Assembly (NCBI RefSeq): GCF_001243045.1
Contig: NZ_LN849007.1
Span: 124,001-188,000 of the forward strand
Direction of reading: 5' to 3'
Length of the DNA: 64,000 nucleotides
Source of the DNA: Clostridium niameyense
Lineage (GTDB): Bacteria > Bacillota > Clostridia > Clostridiales > Clostridiaceae
Both the position numbers and the translations under genes were made by a program. The notes beneath the pieces were generated by a model. It was not told the origin of the DNA. It did no database searches and saw only the letters and a list, made by a program, of their open reading frames with translations. Shown in pieces: positions 20,707-29,450 of this stretch; position 1 is the stretch's first letter; every line of letters begins with the position of its first letter.

Positions 20707-21666
20707 GTGAAAACAATAGCCGTATTAACAAGTGGAGGAGATGCTCCTGGAATGAATGCAGCCATAAGAGCTGTAGTAAGAACTGGCTTAGACAAGGGTT
20801 TAAGAGTAATGGGAATACAAAGAGGATATAATGGCCTTATAAACGGAGAAATTATCCAAATGGATAGAAACAGTGTTTCAGATATTATACAAAGAGGCGG
20901 AACTATATTAAGAACTGCTCGTTGCGAAGAATTTAAGACAGAACAAGGAAGAAAAAAAGCAGTTAGTATTTTAAAGGCTTTTGGTATTGATGGGTTAGTA
21001 GTTATTGGAGGAGATGGATCTTTCCATGGAGCTCAACTTTTATCTAAATTAGGTATAAATACTATTGGTTTACCTGGAACTATAGATAATGATTTAGCAT
21101 ACACAGATTTTACAATAGGATTTGATACTGCTATAAATACAGTATTAGATGCAATAAATAAATTAAGAGATACATCTACATCTCACGAGAGAGTAAGTGT
21201 AGTAGAGGTAATGGGAAGAAACTGTGGAGATATAGCTTTATATACAGGTGTTGCAGGTGGAGCAGAGAGCATAATAATACCTGAAAAAGACTATAATCCA
21301 GATGAATTATGCAAAACAATATTAGAAGGTAAATTAAGAGGAAAGATGCATAATCTAATATTATTAGCTGAAGGTGTTGGTGGAGCTAATGAGCTTGCTA
21401 AATATGTAGAAGAAGTTACAGGAATAGAAACAAGAGCTACAATATTAGGACATATACAAAGAGGTGGAAGTCCAACATGTATGGACAGAGTATTAGCTTC
21501 AAGAATGGCATATAATGCTGTGGAATTGTTAATGGAAGGAAAATCATCAAGAGTAGTTGGAATAAAAAATGGCCAAATTACAGATATGGATATAAATGAG
21601 GCATTATCCATTAAGGGAAAATTTGATAAAAAACTCTATGAAATAGCGTCTGTACTGTCCTATTAA
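20707..21666 (+). CDS. pfkA: ATP-dependent 6-phosphofructokinase
   Basis: 319 residues, the standard bacterial length. It phosphorylates fructose 6-phosphate to the 1,6-bisphosphate in glycolysis. Motifs: [17 protein letters not shown] at the N-terminus, [12 protein letters not shown], where glycine in GGDGS marks an ATP enzyme, and [19 protein letters not shown] with the catalytic aspartate; HIQRGGSPT follows. The start is GTG at 20707 with a strong ATAGGAGGT site. It forms an operon with pyk, 30 bases downstream. A second, PPi-type PFK lies at 39581-40804. Confidence 0.97.
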   Translation: MKTIAVLTSGGDAPGMNAAIRAVVRTGLDKGLRVMGIQRGYNGLINGEIIQMDRNSVSDIIQRGGTILRTARCEEFKTEQGRKKAVSILKAFGIDGLVVIGGDGSFHGAQLLSKLGINTIGLPGTIDNDLAYTDFTIGFDTAINTVLDAINKLRDTSTSHERVSVVEVMGRNCGDIALYTGVAGGAESIIIPEKDYNPDELCKTILEGKLRGKMHNLILLAEGVGGANELAKYVEEVTGIETRATILGHIQRGGSPTCMDRVLASRMAYNAVELLMEGKSSRVVGIKNGQITDMDINEALSIKGKFDKKLYEIASVLSY

Positions 21667-21696
21667 TAAAGTATTGTATTGAGGAGGAATTTTTAT

Positions 21697-23454
21697 ATGC
21701 AAAAAACTAAAATGATATTCACTATAGGACCTGCTAGTTCTAGTGAAGATATTGTATCAAAACTAATAGAAGCTGGTATGAATGTATCTAGACATAATTT
21801 TTCTCACGGTAGCCATGAAGAACATAGAGAAAGAATGATGATGATTAAAAAACTAAGAGAAAAATATAATAAGCCAATAGCTATTATGTTAGATACTAAA
21901 GGACCAGAAATTAGGACAGGAAATTTCTCAAAGGACAAGGTTGAGTTAAAAGAAGGATCAAAATTCACTGTATATTGCGGAGAAGATATATTAGGTGATG
22001 AAACTAAATGTTCTATAACTTATACTGACTTATATAAAGATGTTAAGGCTGGAGACAAAATACTTATAGATGATGGACTAGTTGAATTAGAGGTTAAAAA
22101 TGTAGAAGGAACTAATATAGAAACTGTAGTTAATAACTCAGGTTTTGTATCAAACCATAAAGGTGTAAATGTTCCTGGAGTTTCAATATCACTACCAGCA
22201 GTTACAGAAAAAGATATAGATGATTTAAAATTCGGATGTGAAATTGGAGTAGATTTAATTAGTGCATCTTTTATAAGAAAAGCATCTGATGTATTAGCAA
22301 TAAGAAAAATATTAGAAGAAAATAACGGAAAAGATATACAAATAATATCTAAGATAGAAAACCATGAAGGTGTAGAAAATATAGATGAAATCATTAAATT
22401 CTCAGATGGAATAATGGTTGCGAGAGGGGATATGGGAGTTGAAATTCCTATAGAAGAAGTTCCTATTATCCAAAAGAGAATAATTGAAAAATGTAATAAA
22501 GAAGGTAAACCTGTAATTACAGCTACTCAAATGCTTGATTCTATGATAAGAAATCCAAGACCTACAAGAGCAGAAGCATCAGACATAGCTAATGCTATAT
22601 TTGATGGTACAGATGCAATAATGTTAAGCGGAGAATCTGCTAATGGTAAGTATCCAGTAGAAGCTGCAAGAACTATGTCTAGAATTGCTCAATCAGTTGA
22701 AAGTAGATTAAATTATGAAGCAATATTAGCTAAAAAAAGACAAGGACATATATTAAATGTACCTAATGCTATAAGTCTTGCCACTTGTTCTACAGCAGCA
22801 GAATTAAATGCTACAGCTATAATTACAGCAACTCAAAGTGGTCATACTGCAAAAATGGTTTCAAAATATAGACCTCAATGTTCAATTATAGCAGTAACTC
22901 CAAACGAAAAGATAGCAAGAAATCTTGCTTTAAATTGGGGTGTTGTACCTGTATTAACAGAGAAATTTAATTCTACAGATGAACTTATAGAAAAATCAGT
23001 CAACATAGCTTTAGAATCTTCTTACATAAAGAAGGGAGATTTAGTTGTAATAGCAGCAGGAATACCAGTTTCATATTCAGGAACAACTAACATGCTTAAG
23101 GTTCATATAGTAGGAGATATATTATCTCAAGGAAGAGGTTCAGGAAACGGACCAACTTATGGTACAGTAAAAGTAGTAAATAACCCTAGAGAGGCAGAAG
23201 AAGTTGTAGAAAATGATGATATATTAGTAATAAAAAATTTAGATAAAGATTATTTATCTGTATTAGATAGAGTAGCTGGTATAGTAGCAGAAGAAGGTGG
23301 AGTAACTTCTCATTTGGCTGTAGAATGTATGGCTAGAGATATACCATTTATAGTTGGTGCTGGCGGAGCTACAGAAGTTTTAAAAACTGGAACATATGTA
23401 ACATTGGATACAACAAGAGGTACTATTTATAGTGGAAGAGCTAATGTAGTATAA
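21697..23454 (+). CDS. pyk: Pyruvate kinase with C-terminal PEP-utiliser domain
   Basis: About 585 residues. It converts phosphoenolpyruvate and ADP to pyruvate and ATP. The barrel domain shows TIGPASSS, MLDTKGPEIRTG, ISKIENHEGV, MVARGDMGVEIP and TATQMLDSMI. The C-terminal 100 residues are the extra PEP-utilising mobile domain found in Bacillus and clostridial enzymes (GIVAEEGGVTSHLAVECMAR), here with TSH in the usual histidine position. A TTG at 21679 is in frame, but GAGGAGG overlaps it and serves the ATG at 21697. A strong terminator follows at 23557. Confidence 0.97.
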   Translation: MQKTKMIFTIGPASSSEDIVSKLIEAGMNVSRHNFSHGSHEEHRERMMMIKKLREKYNKPIAIMLDTKGPEIRTGNFSKDKVELKEGSKFTVYCGEDILGDETKCSITYTDLYKDVKAGDKILIDDGLVELEVKNVEGTNIETVVNNSGFVSNHKGVNVPGVSISLPAVTEKDIDDLKFGCEIGVDLISASFIRKASDVLAIRKILEENNGKDIQIISKIENHEGVENIDEIIKFSDGIMVARGDMGVEIPIEEVPIIQKRIIEKCNKEGKPVITATQMLDSMIRNPRPTRAEASDIANAIFDGTDAIMLSGESANGKYPVEAARTMSRIAQSVESRLNYEAILAKKRQGHILNVPNAISLATCSTAAELNATAIITATQSGHTAKMVSKYRPQCSIIAVTPNEKIARNLALNWGVVPVLTEKFNSTDELIEKSVNIALESSYIKKGDLVVIAAGIPVSYSGTTNMLKVHIVGDILSQGRGSGNGPTYGTVKVVNNPREAEEVVENDDILVIKNLDKDYLSVLDRVAGIVAEEGGVTSHLAVECMARDIPFIVGAGGATEVLKTGTYVTLDTTRGTIYSGRANVV

Positions 23455-23556
23455 TTTAATAAAAAAAATATTGCAATTAGTATAGTAAATGATGTATAAT
23501 AAAAAAATATGTGTCTAGAATAGAAATAGAAAATAATAGGCAACTGATCTTTTTTG

Positions 23557-23579
23557 CACCCTTTAAAGGGTGTTTTTTT
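23557..23579 (+). terminator. Terminator of the pfkA-pyk operon
   Basis: CACCCTTTAAAGGGTG (23557-23572) is a perfect 16-base palindrome followed by seven T residues. It is about 100 bases after the pyk stop; the bases between hold no ORF. Confidence 0.85.
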
Positions 23580-23652
23580 ATTTATGAATATATTTTTTCT
23601 CTTGATAAAAACTAATATATAAATTTATTATATTAACTCAGGAGGAGAATAT

Positions 23653-24009
23653 ATGGGTAATTTAGTTTGTGATGCAAATAATTGTAGACATAATTTAGAT
23701 GGATGTTGTACAGCAGAAGCTATAGAAGTTGAAAGTAGAAATGCAGATAAGGATACTGAGTGTAAAACTTTTGCACAAAAAGATTTGATGGAATCCACAA
23801 GCAGATTTTTTAATGTAAATTTAAAAGAGGGATATAAAGATATGTTTAGTGGTCAATCTCCTGATATGAGTCCAGATATAAGATGTGAAGCTTATCAATG
23901 CAAATATAATTCTAATAGACTTTGTACGGCTGATAATGTTGAAATAATAGGAGATATGGCAGGGACTAGCTCCGATACAAAATGTGAAACTTTTCAATTA
24001 CAAAGGTAA
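23653..24009 (+). CDS. Small cysteine-rich protein with two DUF1540 repeats
   Basis: 118 residues containing two copies of the DUF1540 pattern: CDANNCRHNLDGCCTAEAIE at the N-terminus and CEAYQCKYNSNRLCTADNVE at the C-terminus, each followed by a CETF or CKTF segment. The spaced cysteines suggest metal binding, but no function is established for the family. A GGAGGAG site precedes the ATG. It is flanked by terminators on both sides, so it is monocistronic. Such proteins are common in spore-forming Firmicutes. Confidence 0.88.
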   Translation: MGNLVCDANNCRHNLDGCCTAEAIEVESRNADKDTECKTFAQKDLMESTSRFFNVNLKEGYKDMFSGQSPDMSPDIRCEAYQCKYNSNRLCTADNVEIIGDMAGTSSDTKCETFQLQR

Positions 24010-24043
24010 TATATAGTTTTATATTAGTATAAATTAAATGTTA

Positions 24044-24104
24044 TAAGGGAGGTTAAGATTTTAAATGTTTATATATCTCATTTAAATAAAACCACCCTTT
24101 TTGT
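24044..24104 (+). terminator. Long imperfect hairpin, probable terminator
   Basis: AAGGGAGGTT (24044-24053) pairs with AACCACCCTT with one A-A mismatch, and inside it TTTAAATG pairs with CATTTAAA. The 3' side runs into TTTGTTGGTTCTTTT. It lies after the DUF1540 gene and 90 bases before rlmD, so it ends the first or attenuates the second. Confidence 0.65.
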
Positions 24105-24194
24105 TGGTTCTTTTATAAATCAATTGTTGTTAATGTTTCTTTGTATTATAATGGGTAATATGTTTATAATAAATTCTTATAATGAGGAGATGCC

Positions 24195-25577
24195 ATGAAA
24201 AAAAATATACCAGTTGAAAAAAATAAAGAATATACTTTAGAAATTACATCAGTAGGTTTTGGTGGAGAAGGTATAGGAAAAATAGATGATTTTACTATAT
24301 TTGTGCCTTATGCTCTAAAGGGAGAAAGGGTTACTATAAAGATTGTAAAAGTAAATAAAAGATTTGCTTTTGGAAAAGTTATAAAAAGAATTGTTTCTTC
24401 TGAAGAAAGAGTAGAAGAAGTATGCCCTATATATAAAAAATGTGGTGGATGTCAAATACAACATTATTCCTATAATGCTCAACTTAAGTTAAAAAAACAA
24501 AGGGTTATAGATGTGTTAGAGAGAATAGGTAAAATAGATACATCTAAAATAGAGATAAATGATACTATAGGTATGATAAATCCCTATAGATATAGAAATA
24601 AAATACAAATGCCAGTAAGAGAAGAAAAAGGGAAGTTAAAAATAGGTTTTTATAAGGAAAGAAGCCATGAAGTAGTGGATGTAGATAAGTGCTTTATACA
24701 AGATAAGGTGGCAGATGAGGTAATTAACATAACAAAGAATTGGATGGAAAAGTATAATATTTCTGCATATAATGAAGAAAAAAATAAGGGACTAGTAAGA
24801 CATATAATGGTTAGAAAGGCCTTTAAGACTAATGAGATAATGGTAGTGTTAGTTACTAGTTGTCATGATTTGCCCCACAAAGATGAGTATATAAGGGACG
24901 TTTTAGATAAATTAACCAATGTAAAGTCTATAATTCAAAATATTAATTCAAGCAATACTAATGTGATATTAGGTAAGAAATGTATAACTTTATGGGGCAA
25001 AGATACCATAACAGATTATATAGATAAATTTAAATTTAATATTTCTCCACTATCATTTTTTCAAGTAAATCCAATTCAAACAGAAATTTTATATAAAAAA
25101 GCCTTAGAATTTGCAGAGTTAACTGGAGAGGAAACAGTTTTTGATGCTTATTGTGGTACAGGTACTATATCATTATTTCTGTCTCAAAAAGCTAAAAAAG
25201 TGTGTGGGGTTGAGATAATAGAGGAAGCTATAGAAGATGCTAAGAAAAATGCAATACAGAATAATATAAATAACACAGAGTTTTTTGTGGGAAAATCTGA
25301 AGAGATAATACCAGACTTAATAAAAGAAGGAATAATACCAGATATAGTAGTAGTAGATCCTCCAAGAAAGGGTTGTGAAAAAAATTTATTAGAAGCTATA
25401 GCAGCTGTAAATCCTAAAAGGATCGTATATGTATCTTGTGATCCAGCAACTTTAGCTAGAGATTTAGCTATATTAGAAGGCATGAATTATAGAGTAAGTG
25501 AAGTACAACCAGTTGATATGTTTCCACAAACGGCTCATGTGGAGACGGTAGTAAAGATGTCAAGAATAGATAAATAA
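24195..25577 (+). CDS. rlmD: 23S rRNA (uracil-C5)-methyltransferase, RlmD/RumA family
   Basis: 460 residues. An N-terminal TRAM domain ([20 protein letters not shown]) is followed by an iron-sulphur motif ([17 protein letters not shown]) and a SAM-dependent methyltransferase core. The core shows [25 protein letters not shown] for SAM binding, [10 protein letters not shown] and the catalytic cysteine in [13 protein letters not shown]. It methylates a uracil C5 in rRNA. Gram-positive genomes carry several such paralogues, so the exact position (the RlmCD question) cannot be read from the sequence. GAGGAGATGCC precedes the ATG. Confidence 0.92.
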   Translation: MKKNIPVEKNKEYTLEITSVGFGGEGIGKIDDFTIFVPYALKGERVTIKIVKVNKRFAFGKVIKRIVSSEERVEEVCPIYKKCGGCQIQHYSYNAQLKLKKQRVIDVLERIGKIDTSKIEINDTIGMINPYRYRNKIQMPVREEKGKLKIGFYKERSHEVVDVDKCFIQDKVADEVINITKNWMEKYNISAYNEEKNKGLVRHIMVRKAFKTNEIMVVLVTSCHDLPHKDEYIRDVLDKLTNVKSIIQNINSSNTNVILGKKCITLWGKDTITDYIDKFKFNISPLSFFQVNPIQTEILYKKALEFAELTGEETVFDAYCGTGTISLFLSQKAKKVCGVEIIEEAIEDAKKNAIQNNINNTEFFVGKSEEIIPDLIKEGIIPDIVVVDPPRKGCEKNLLEAIAAVNPKRIVYVSCDPATLARDLAILEGMNYRVSEVQPVDMFPQTAHVETVVKMSRIDK

Positions 25578-25601
25578 AAGTGCTTAAAGCACTGATAAAT
25601 A

Positions 25602-25678
25602 AAGGGTTTCTGAGATTAGAAGTGAAACTATCAATCTTGTGGTGGTTGGCTTTTGATTCGGAAATCCTTATTTTTATT
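25602..25678 (+). ncRNA. Structured hairpin element downstream of rlmD
   Basis: AAGGGTTTCTGA (25602-25613) and TCGGAAATCCTT (25658-25669) pair over all 12 positions, allowing G-U pairs, and are followed by ATTTTTATT. The 44-base apical part can form a second hairpin (CAATC 25632-25636 with GGTTG 25644-25648). Just upstream, AGTGCTTAAAGCACT (25579-25593) is another palindrome. The simplest reading is a large terminator for rlmD, but the size of the apical region is unusual and could be a small structured RNA. It does not match a riboswitch class I can recognise. Confidence 0.4.
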
Positions 25679-25763
25679 ATAATAGCATTAATAATATTGA
25701 TTATTTATTCAATAATTAACAGTAACATAAAATCAAAAAAATTTTCAAACCTTATTTGAATAA

Positions 25764-26000
25764 ATGAAAAAAATATCTAAAGTAAGTATGACAAACAGAA
25801 ATGATGGTAAATCTGTTTCAACTAGTTATAAAATTAAAATCACTATGCTAAATAATGAAAATTATACTAAATCATTAGATTAAGGAATTAGAGACGGTAG
25901 TAGTTTTGGATATACTTTTTATATAAGAAATAGGACTATTTTAGAAATAGTTGATAGTGGGGATAGAATAAGAATAAAGCTAATTATTTACTTCAAATAA
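25764..26000 (+). pseudogene. Broken small ORF with an in-frame TAA
   Basis: Starting at ATG 25764, 39 codons run to TAA at 25881-25883, and the same frame then stays open for another 38 codons to TAA at 25998. The peptide begins MKKISKVSMTNRNDGKSVST and resumes as GIRDGSSFGYTFYIRNRT. The continuity suggests one former gene of about 78 codons interrupted by a nonsense change. I do not recognise the family. There is no convincing ribosome site. Confidence 0.35.
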
Positions 26001-26383
26001 ATTACTTAATCTAAAGTTATATTCAGTTGTGGAAAATCAATTTTTAAAATTAACCAAGTTAAGCAAGTAATATTAAAAACAATAACTCTATAAGGAATGA
26101 AATTTGAAAAAAAATACTAAAAATCAAAGGCTAATTATAGAAAAGAGGCTTGCATTAATTTACTTGGATATTATTTGAAAAATTTAATGTAGAGAATAAA
26201 CTTAGGTTGTTGTATAATTTAATTAAGGAAATAAATGTATTATTTAACATTTAATTCATAAAAGTTATTTAACAATCTAATATTAATTGATTAAGTTATA
26301 AATAAATTAATTTTTGTTGCTTAATCATTATTTAATTTTGGGAAAATGATAAAATATATTAATTATAATAGGGGGGATTTAAT
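26001..26383. other. A+T-rich stretch with no clear gene, upstream of the XdhC gene
   Basis: No intact gene is seen. A 24-codon ORF from TTG near 26103 begins KKNTKNQRLIIEKRLALIYL and may be debris of a longer gene, but its family is unclear. The last 60 bases hold the probable promoter region and the AGGGGGGAT ribosome site of the XdhC gene. Confidence 0.4.
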
Positions 26384-27232
26384 GTGATAGACGTATATGA
26401 AGAAATTTATAAAGTGAAAGAAAAAGGACAAGAAGTAGTAGTTGTAACAGTAATACAAAGAAAGGGCCATGGGCCTGCAAATGTAGGGAAAAAACTTTTG
26501 GTTTATCCAAATGGGGAAAAAAAAGGAACTGTTGGTGGAGGAGAATTAGAGCATCTAGCTATAGAAAAAGCTAAAGCAGTTATGAAAACAAAAAAGCATT
26601 GCATGCAAAGTTATGATTTTACAGGAAAAGTAAATGCTAAAGATGTTATAAACACAGATATGATTTGTGGAGGACTTGTTACATTGTATTTTGAATATAT
26701 ACCTGTAAGTGAGAGAGTATATATATTAGGAGCAGGTCATGTTGGAAAGTGTTTAGCAGATGTTTTAGCTAGGTTAGATTATAAAACTACAGTTATAGAT
26801 GATAGAGAGGAGATAGCAGAAGAGGTTAATAAAAACCATGAAGTTTTAGTTGGAGATTATGAAGAAGAAATAAAAAAGTTAGATATTAAAGAAGGAAGCT
26901 ATATTGTAATTACTGGCTATACCCATGAAGTAGATTATAAAATTTTAAAGTCAGTATATGAGAAAGAGTGTAAGCCTAAATACATTGGAATGTTAGCCTC
27001 AAAGGTTAAGGGGAATTTCATGATTGATAAATTAAAGAATGAATTAAATAAAGAATTAAATAAAGAATTAAATAAAGAATTAGATTTAAGTATTCTTCAT
27101 GCACCTATAGGATTAGATATTGGTGGTGATAAACCAGAAGAAATAGCAATATCTATACTAGCTGAAATACAAGCAATAAGATACGATAAAAAAGGAAATA
27201 AACATATGACACAAAAATGGACTGAAAAGTAA
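26384..27232 (+). CDS. XdhC/CoxI-family molybdenum cofactor chaperone
   Basis: 282 residues. The N-terminal XdhC_CoxI domain shows VVTVIQRKGHGPANVGKKLL and GTVGGGELEHLAI. The C-terminal domain is Rossmann-like with VYILGAGHVGKCLADVLARL and YIGMLASKVKGNF, ending GLDIGGDKPEEIAISILAEI. These proteins bind Mo cofactor and help insert and sulphurate it in xanthine-dehydrogenase-type enzymes. The matching operon lies downstream on the other strand, 28144-31780. The start is GTG at 26384; the ATG two bases earlier meets TGA at once. An in-frame 12-base repeat lies at 27040. The frame is intact although its likely client is broken. Confidence 0.88.
   Translation: MIDVYEEIYKVKEKGQEVVVVTVIQRKGHGPANVGKKLLVYPNGEKKGTVGGGELEHLAIEKAKAVMKTKKHCMQSYDFTGKVNAKDVINTDMICGGLVTLYFEYIPVSERVYILGAGHVGKCLADVLARLDYKTTVIDDREEIAEEVNKNHEVLVGDYEEEIKKLDIKEGSYIVITGYTHEVDYKILKSVYEKECKPKYIGMLASKVKGNFMIDKLKNELNKELNKELNKELDLSILHAPIGLDIGGDKPEEIAISILAEIQAIRYDKKGNKHMTQKWTEK
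27040..27087 (+). repeat. In-frame 12-base tandem repeat inside the XdhC gene
   Basis: GAATTAAATAAA occurs three times in perfect tandem (27040-27075), followed by a degraded fourth copy GAATTAGATTTA. It encodes repeated ELNK in a surface-like loop between the Rossmann core and the C-terminal strand. The 12-base unit keeps the reading frame whatever the copy number. Confidence 0.9.
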
Positions 27233-28143
27233 TTTAAGTGATCATCAAAATTATAAAATTTATCCAAACGATAAAATCAGTTATTTATATAATAATCAAG
27301 TCATTTAATATATTTAGACGAAAAAATATTATCAATGTAATAACAAAGGGAATATTTATCAGGAGGAGATGACTTAGATAACAGGAATAATTAAGTATAT
27401 GACGTTGGCAGGAATAATGTTTAAATTATAATAAAAGACTAAATAACTTAATTTTTGCAAAATAAAAAGTTGATTTGGCAAGATTGTGAAAAAATAAATA
27501 TGGCATATTTATTCTCTTTGTATTATAAAAAAAATTATCCTTAAAGAAGTCGATAAATCACTAGTGTTTAATATAATTACTACAATCATATAGTAAAGGA
27601 GTTCCAGAGATTATAATTGTATCTAATACTAAACTTCATGATAGAACTAAGATGAAAGAACTTATTACAGAAAACAACTGTATATATGTCTTTGATAAAG
27701 GCTATGTTGACTATAAAAAGTTTGATGAGTCTAGTAATAAAGGAACAATTTATTATACGATTAAAAGATAATGCTGCATATCTGAAGTAAGCAGCCTTGA
27801 AATAACTTATTCTGACGTTACTTTATTAGATAATTCTATAAATATTATTGAAGATATTGTTTGTTATCTTGGTACAGAAGATATTAATATGACAAAAAAG
27901 ATGTATAATTATAACTAAAAACTATAAAAATCCGCAAGCTATCACTATTCAGATAAGTCTGTCCTTTATCCCTGGAATATCATTTTACAATATATTAATT
28001 TAGGAAATTTATTATAAAAACTAAGTATCATATAATTGTTAATAGAAATACTTTCTAAAAATTAAACACTAGTGTAATATTTTATAGAATTAAATATATT
28101 TTATAATTTATCAAGCTTCATTTTAATAATAAAAAAGATTATG
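27233..28143. other. Gene-poor junction with transposon debris
   Basis: The stretch separates the XdhC gene from the convergent xdh operon. It holds the IS4-type remnant described separately. At 27361 an AGGAGGAG motif precedes ATG ACT TAG, which resembles the start of a lost gene followed by a stop. The rest is A+T-rich sequence with frequent stops in all frames. No intact ORF, tRNA or clear terminator was found. Confidence 0.5.
27601..27915 (+). mobile_element. Remnant of an IS4-family transposase
   Basis: The frame at 27601 reads NTKLHDRTKMKELITENNCI and then YVFDKGYVDYKKFDESSNKG, the aspartate-containing YVFDRGYVDYKKFD block typical of IS4-family DDE transposases, before TAA at 27769. 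From 27758 the +1 frame continues the homology as RLKDNAAYLK, and later (27827 on) as VTLLDNSINIIEDIVCYLGT. So the ORF has at least one frameshift and several stops, and both ends are missing. I could not define terminal inverted repeats or a target duplication. Confidence 0.75.
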
Positions 28144-28614
28144 TTATTCTTCTCCTCTTAATACATATTTTATGGCTTTACTTATTTCCTCATAACTTGT
28201 ACATCTACATACATTACTCGAAAGCCATTCCTTTATAATTTCATCACTAGCATTAGGATGAGCATTTATTAGTCCCTGACAATTCATAATGAATCCACAT
28301 GTACAAAATCCACATTGAAAACCTGTTTTTTCTACAAATGCTTTTTGAATCGGAGTATCTTTTAACCCTTCTACAGTTGTTATTTTTTTACCTACTGCTT
28401 CTACAGCTAACATTATACACGATTTAATAGGAAGACCATTTACAAGTACTGTACATGCTCCACAATCTCCATTTTCACAGGCTGCTTTTGCTCCAGTTAA
28501 TCCAAGTTTATTTCTAATAACATCTAATAAAGTATCTGCTGGTCTAACAATAACTCTTCTTTTTTCACCATTAATATCTAATTTTAAATTAACAAATTCC
28601 CCATACTTAACCAT
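28144..28614 (-). CDS. Xanthine dehydrogenase-type [2Fe-2S] subunit
   Basis: 156 residues, the normal size of the small iron-sulphur subunit of three-subunit molybdenum hydroxylases. The N-terminal plant-ferredoxin-like cluster is CENGDCGACTVLVNG with a later C in KSCIML. The C-terminal helical cluster has GFQCGFCTCGFIMN and SSNVCRCTSYEEI. It passes electrons from the molybdenum site to FAD. Its start codon overlaps the stop of the FAD subunit by one base. The large subunit upstream is interrupted, so this gene may be non-functional in practice although its own frame is clean. Confidence 0.92.
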   Translation of the reverse strand: MVKYGEFVNLKLDINGEKRRVIVRPADTLLDVIRNKLGLTGAKAACENGDCGACTVLVNGLPIKSCIMLAVEAVGKKITTVEGLKDTPIQKAFVEKTGFQCGFCTCGFIMNCQGLINAHPNASDEIIKEWLSSNVCRCTSYEEISKAIKYVLRGEE

Positions 28615-29450
28615 TAGATCACTCCTTCTAATTCATTCAGTATGTCCATAAGAGTATTAGTTACAACAAATTTTTTATATTCTGATGATCCTTCAATATC
28701 ACTAGTTATTTTATGCGGAATAGCTTTTACGGCATTTTTTATTCGTTTATCTTTAGAGAGTTCTTTATTACTCAAATTTTTATTAACTTCACTTGAGTAA
28801 AATGGGAAATTAGTTAAACCACTAAAAGCTACTCTAATTTCATCTCCTTTTTTTAGTGCAGCTATTGTTACTAATGGATAATTTACATTACCTATTTTTG
28901 TGATTTTTTTAGATGTATTAGGCAGATTTATATAAGTTTTATCTATTTCAAAATTAACAATAAACTCTTCCTTGTCTATGTTAATTTTATTTGTAAAATT
29001 TTTGTTAATGCTTTCTAATCGTATACCTCCTTTACTGGCTATAGTTATATTTGCATTACTTAGCATAAGAGGAAGGATAGCTTCTTTATAAACTATTTTT
29101 CCACATATATTTCCACCCAAAGTTACTTTATTTCTTACCGTTAAATCTGCAACACCCCTTGAAGTTTTACTAAGTAAAGGAAATATAGTATTATTTGCAA
29201 TATTGGTTAAAGTCAATGAAGCACCTATAATTATTTTGTCTTTTTCATTACTTATAATATTACATTGTGGAATGCCCTTTATATCTATAACCCCTTTAGT
29301 TTTAAGGCTATTCTTTCTTGCAAAGGTAATAATTTCAGTTCCACCATTATAATATATTGGTTCTTTTTTATCTTTATACAATTTTTGAAAAATCTCTATA
29401 GCTTCACTTATAGAATGTGCTTTATAATACTCAAAATTAAATGGGATCAT
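28614..29450 (-). CDS. Xanthine dehydrogenase-type FAD subunit
   Basis: About 278 residues. CO-dehydrogenase flavoprotein family: YYNGGTEIITFARK near the N-terminus, IGASLTLTNIAN, and VRNKVTLGGNICG, the FAD-binding loop. It accepts electrons from the [2Fe-2S] subunit and passes them to NAD or another acceptor. The ATG at 29450 overlaps the large-subunit stop as ATGA and has GGAGGTAAGAAA in front of it. A longer in-frame start at 29477 would lie within the large-subunit gene and is not preferred. Confidence 0.9.
   Translation of the reverse strand: MIPFNFEYYKAHSISEAIEIFQKLYKDKKEPIYYNGGTEIITFARKNSLKTKGVIDIKGIPQCNIISNEKDKIIIGASLTLTNIANNTIFPLLSKTSRGVADLTVRNKVTLGGNICGKIVYKEAILPLMLSNANITIASKGGIRLESINKNFTNKINIDKEEFIVNFEIDKTYINLPNTSKKITKIGNVNYPLVTIAALKKGDEIRVAFSGLTNFPFYSSEVNKNLSNKELSKDKRIKNAVKAIPHKITSDIEGSSEYKKFVVTNTLMDILNELEGVI

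Noticed and set aside
25578-25700. The structured region after rlmD as a Mo-cofactor, fluoride or purine riboswitch
   Set aside because: None of the conserved blocks of these classes is present, and the next gene starts about 700 bases away.
27369-27430. AGGAGGAG followed by ATG ACT TAG as a small gene
   Set aside because: It stops after two codons; at most it is the start of a lost gene.
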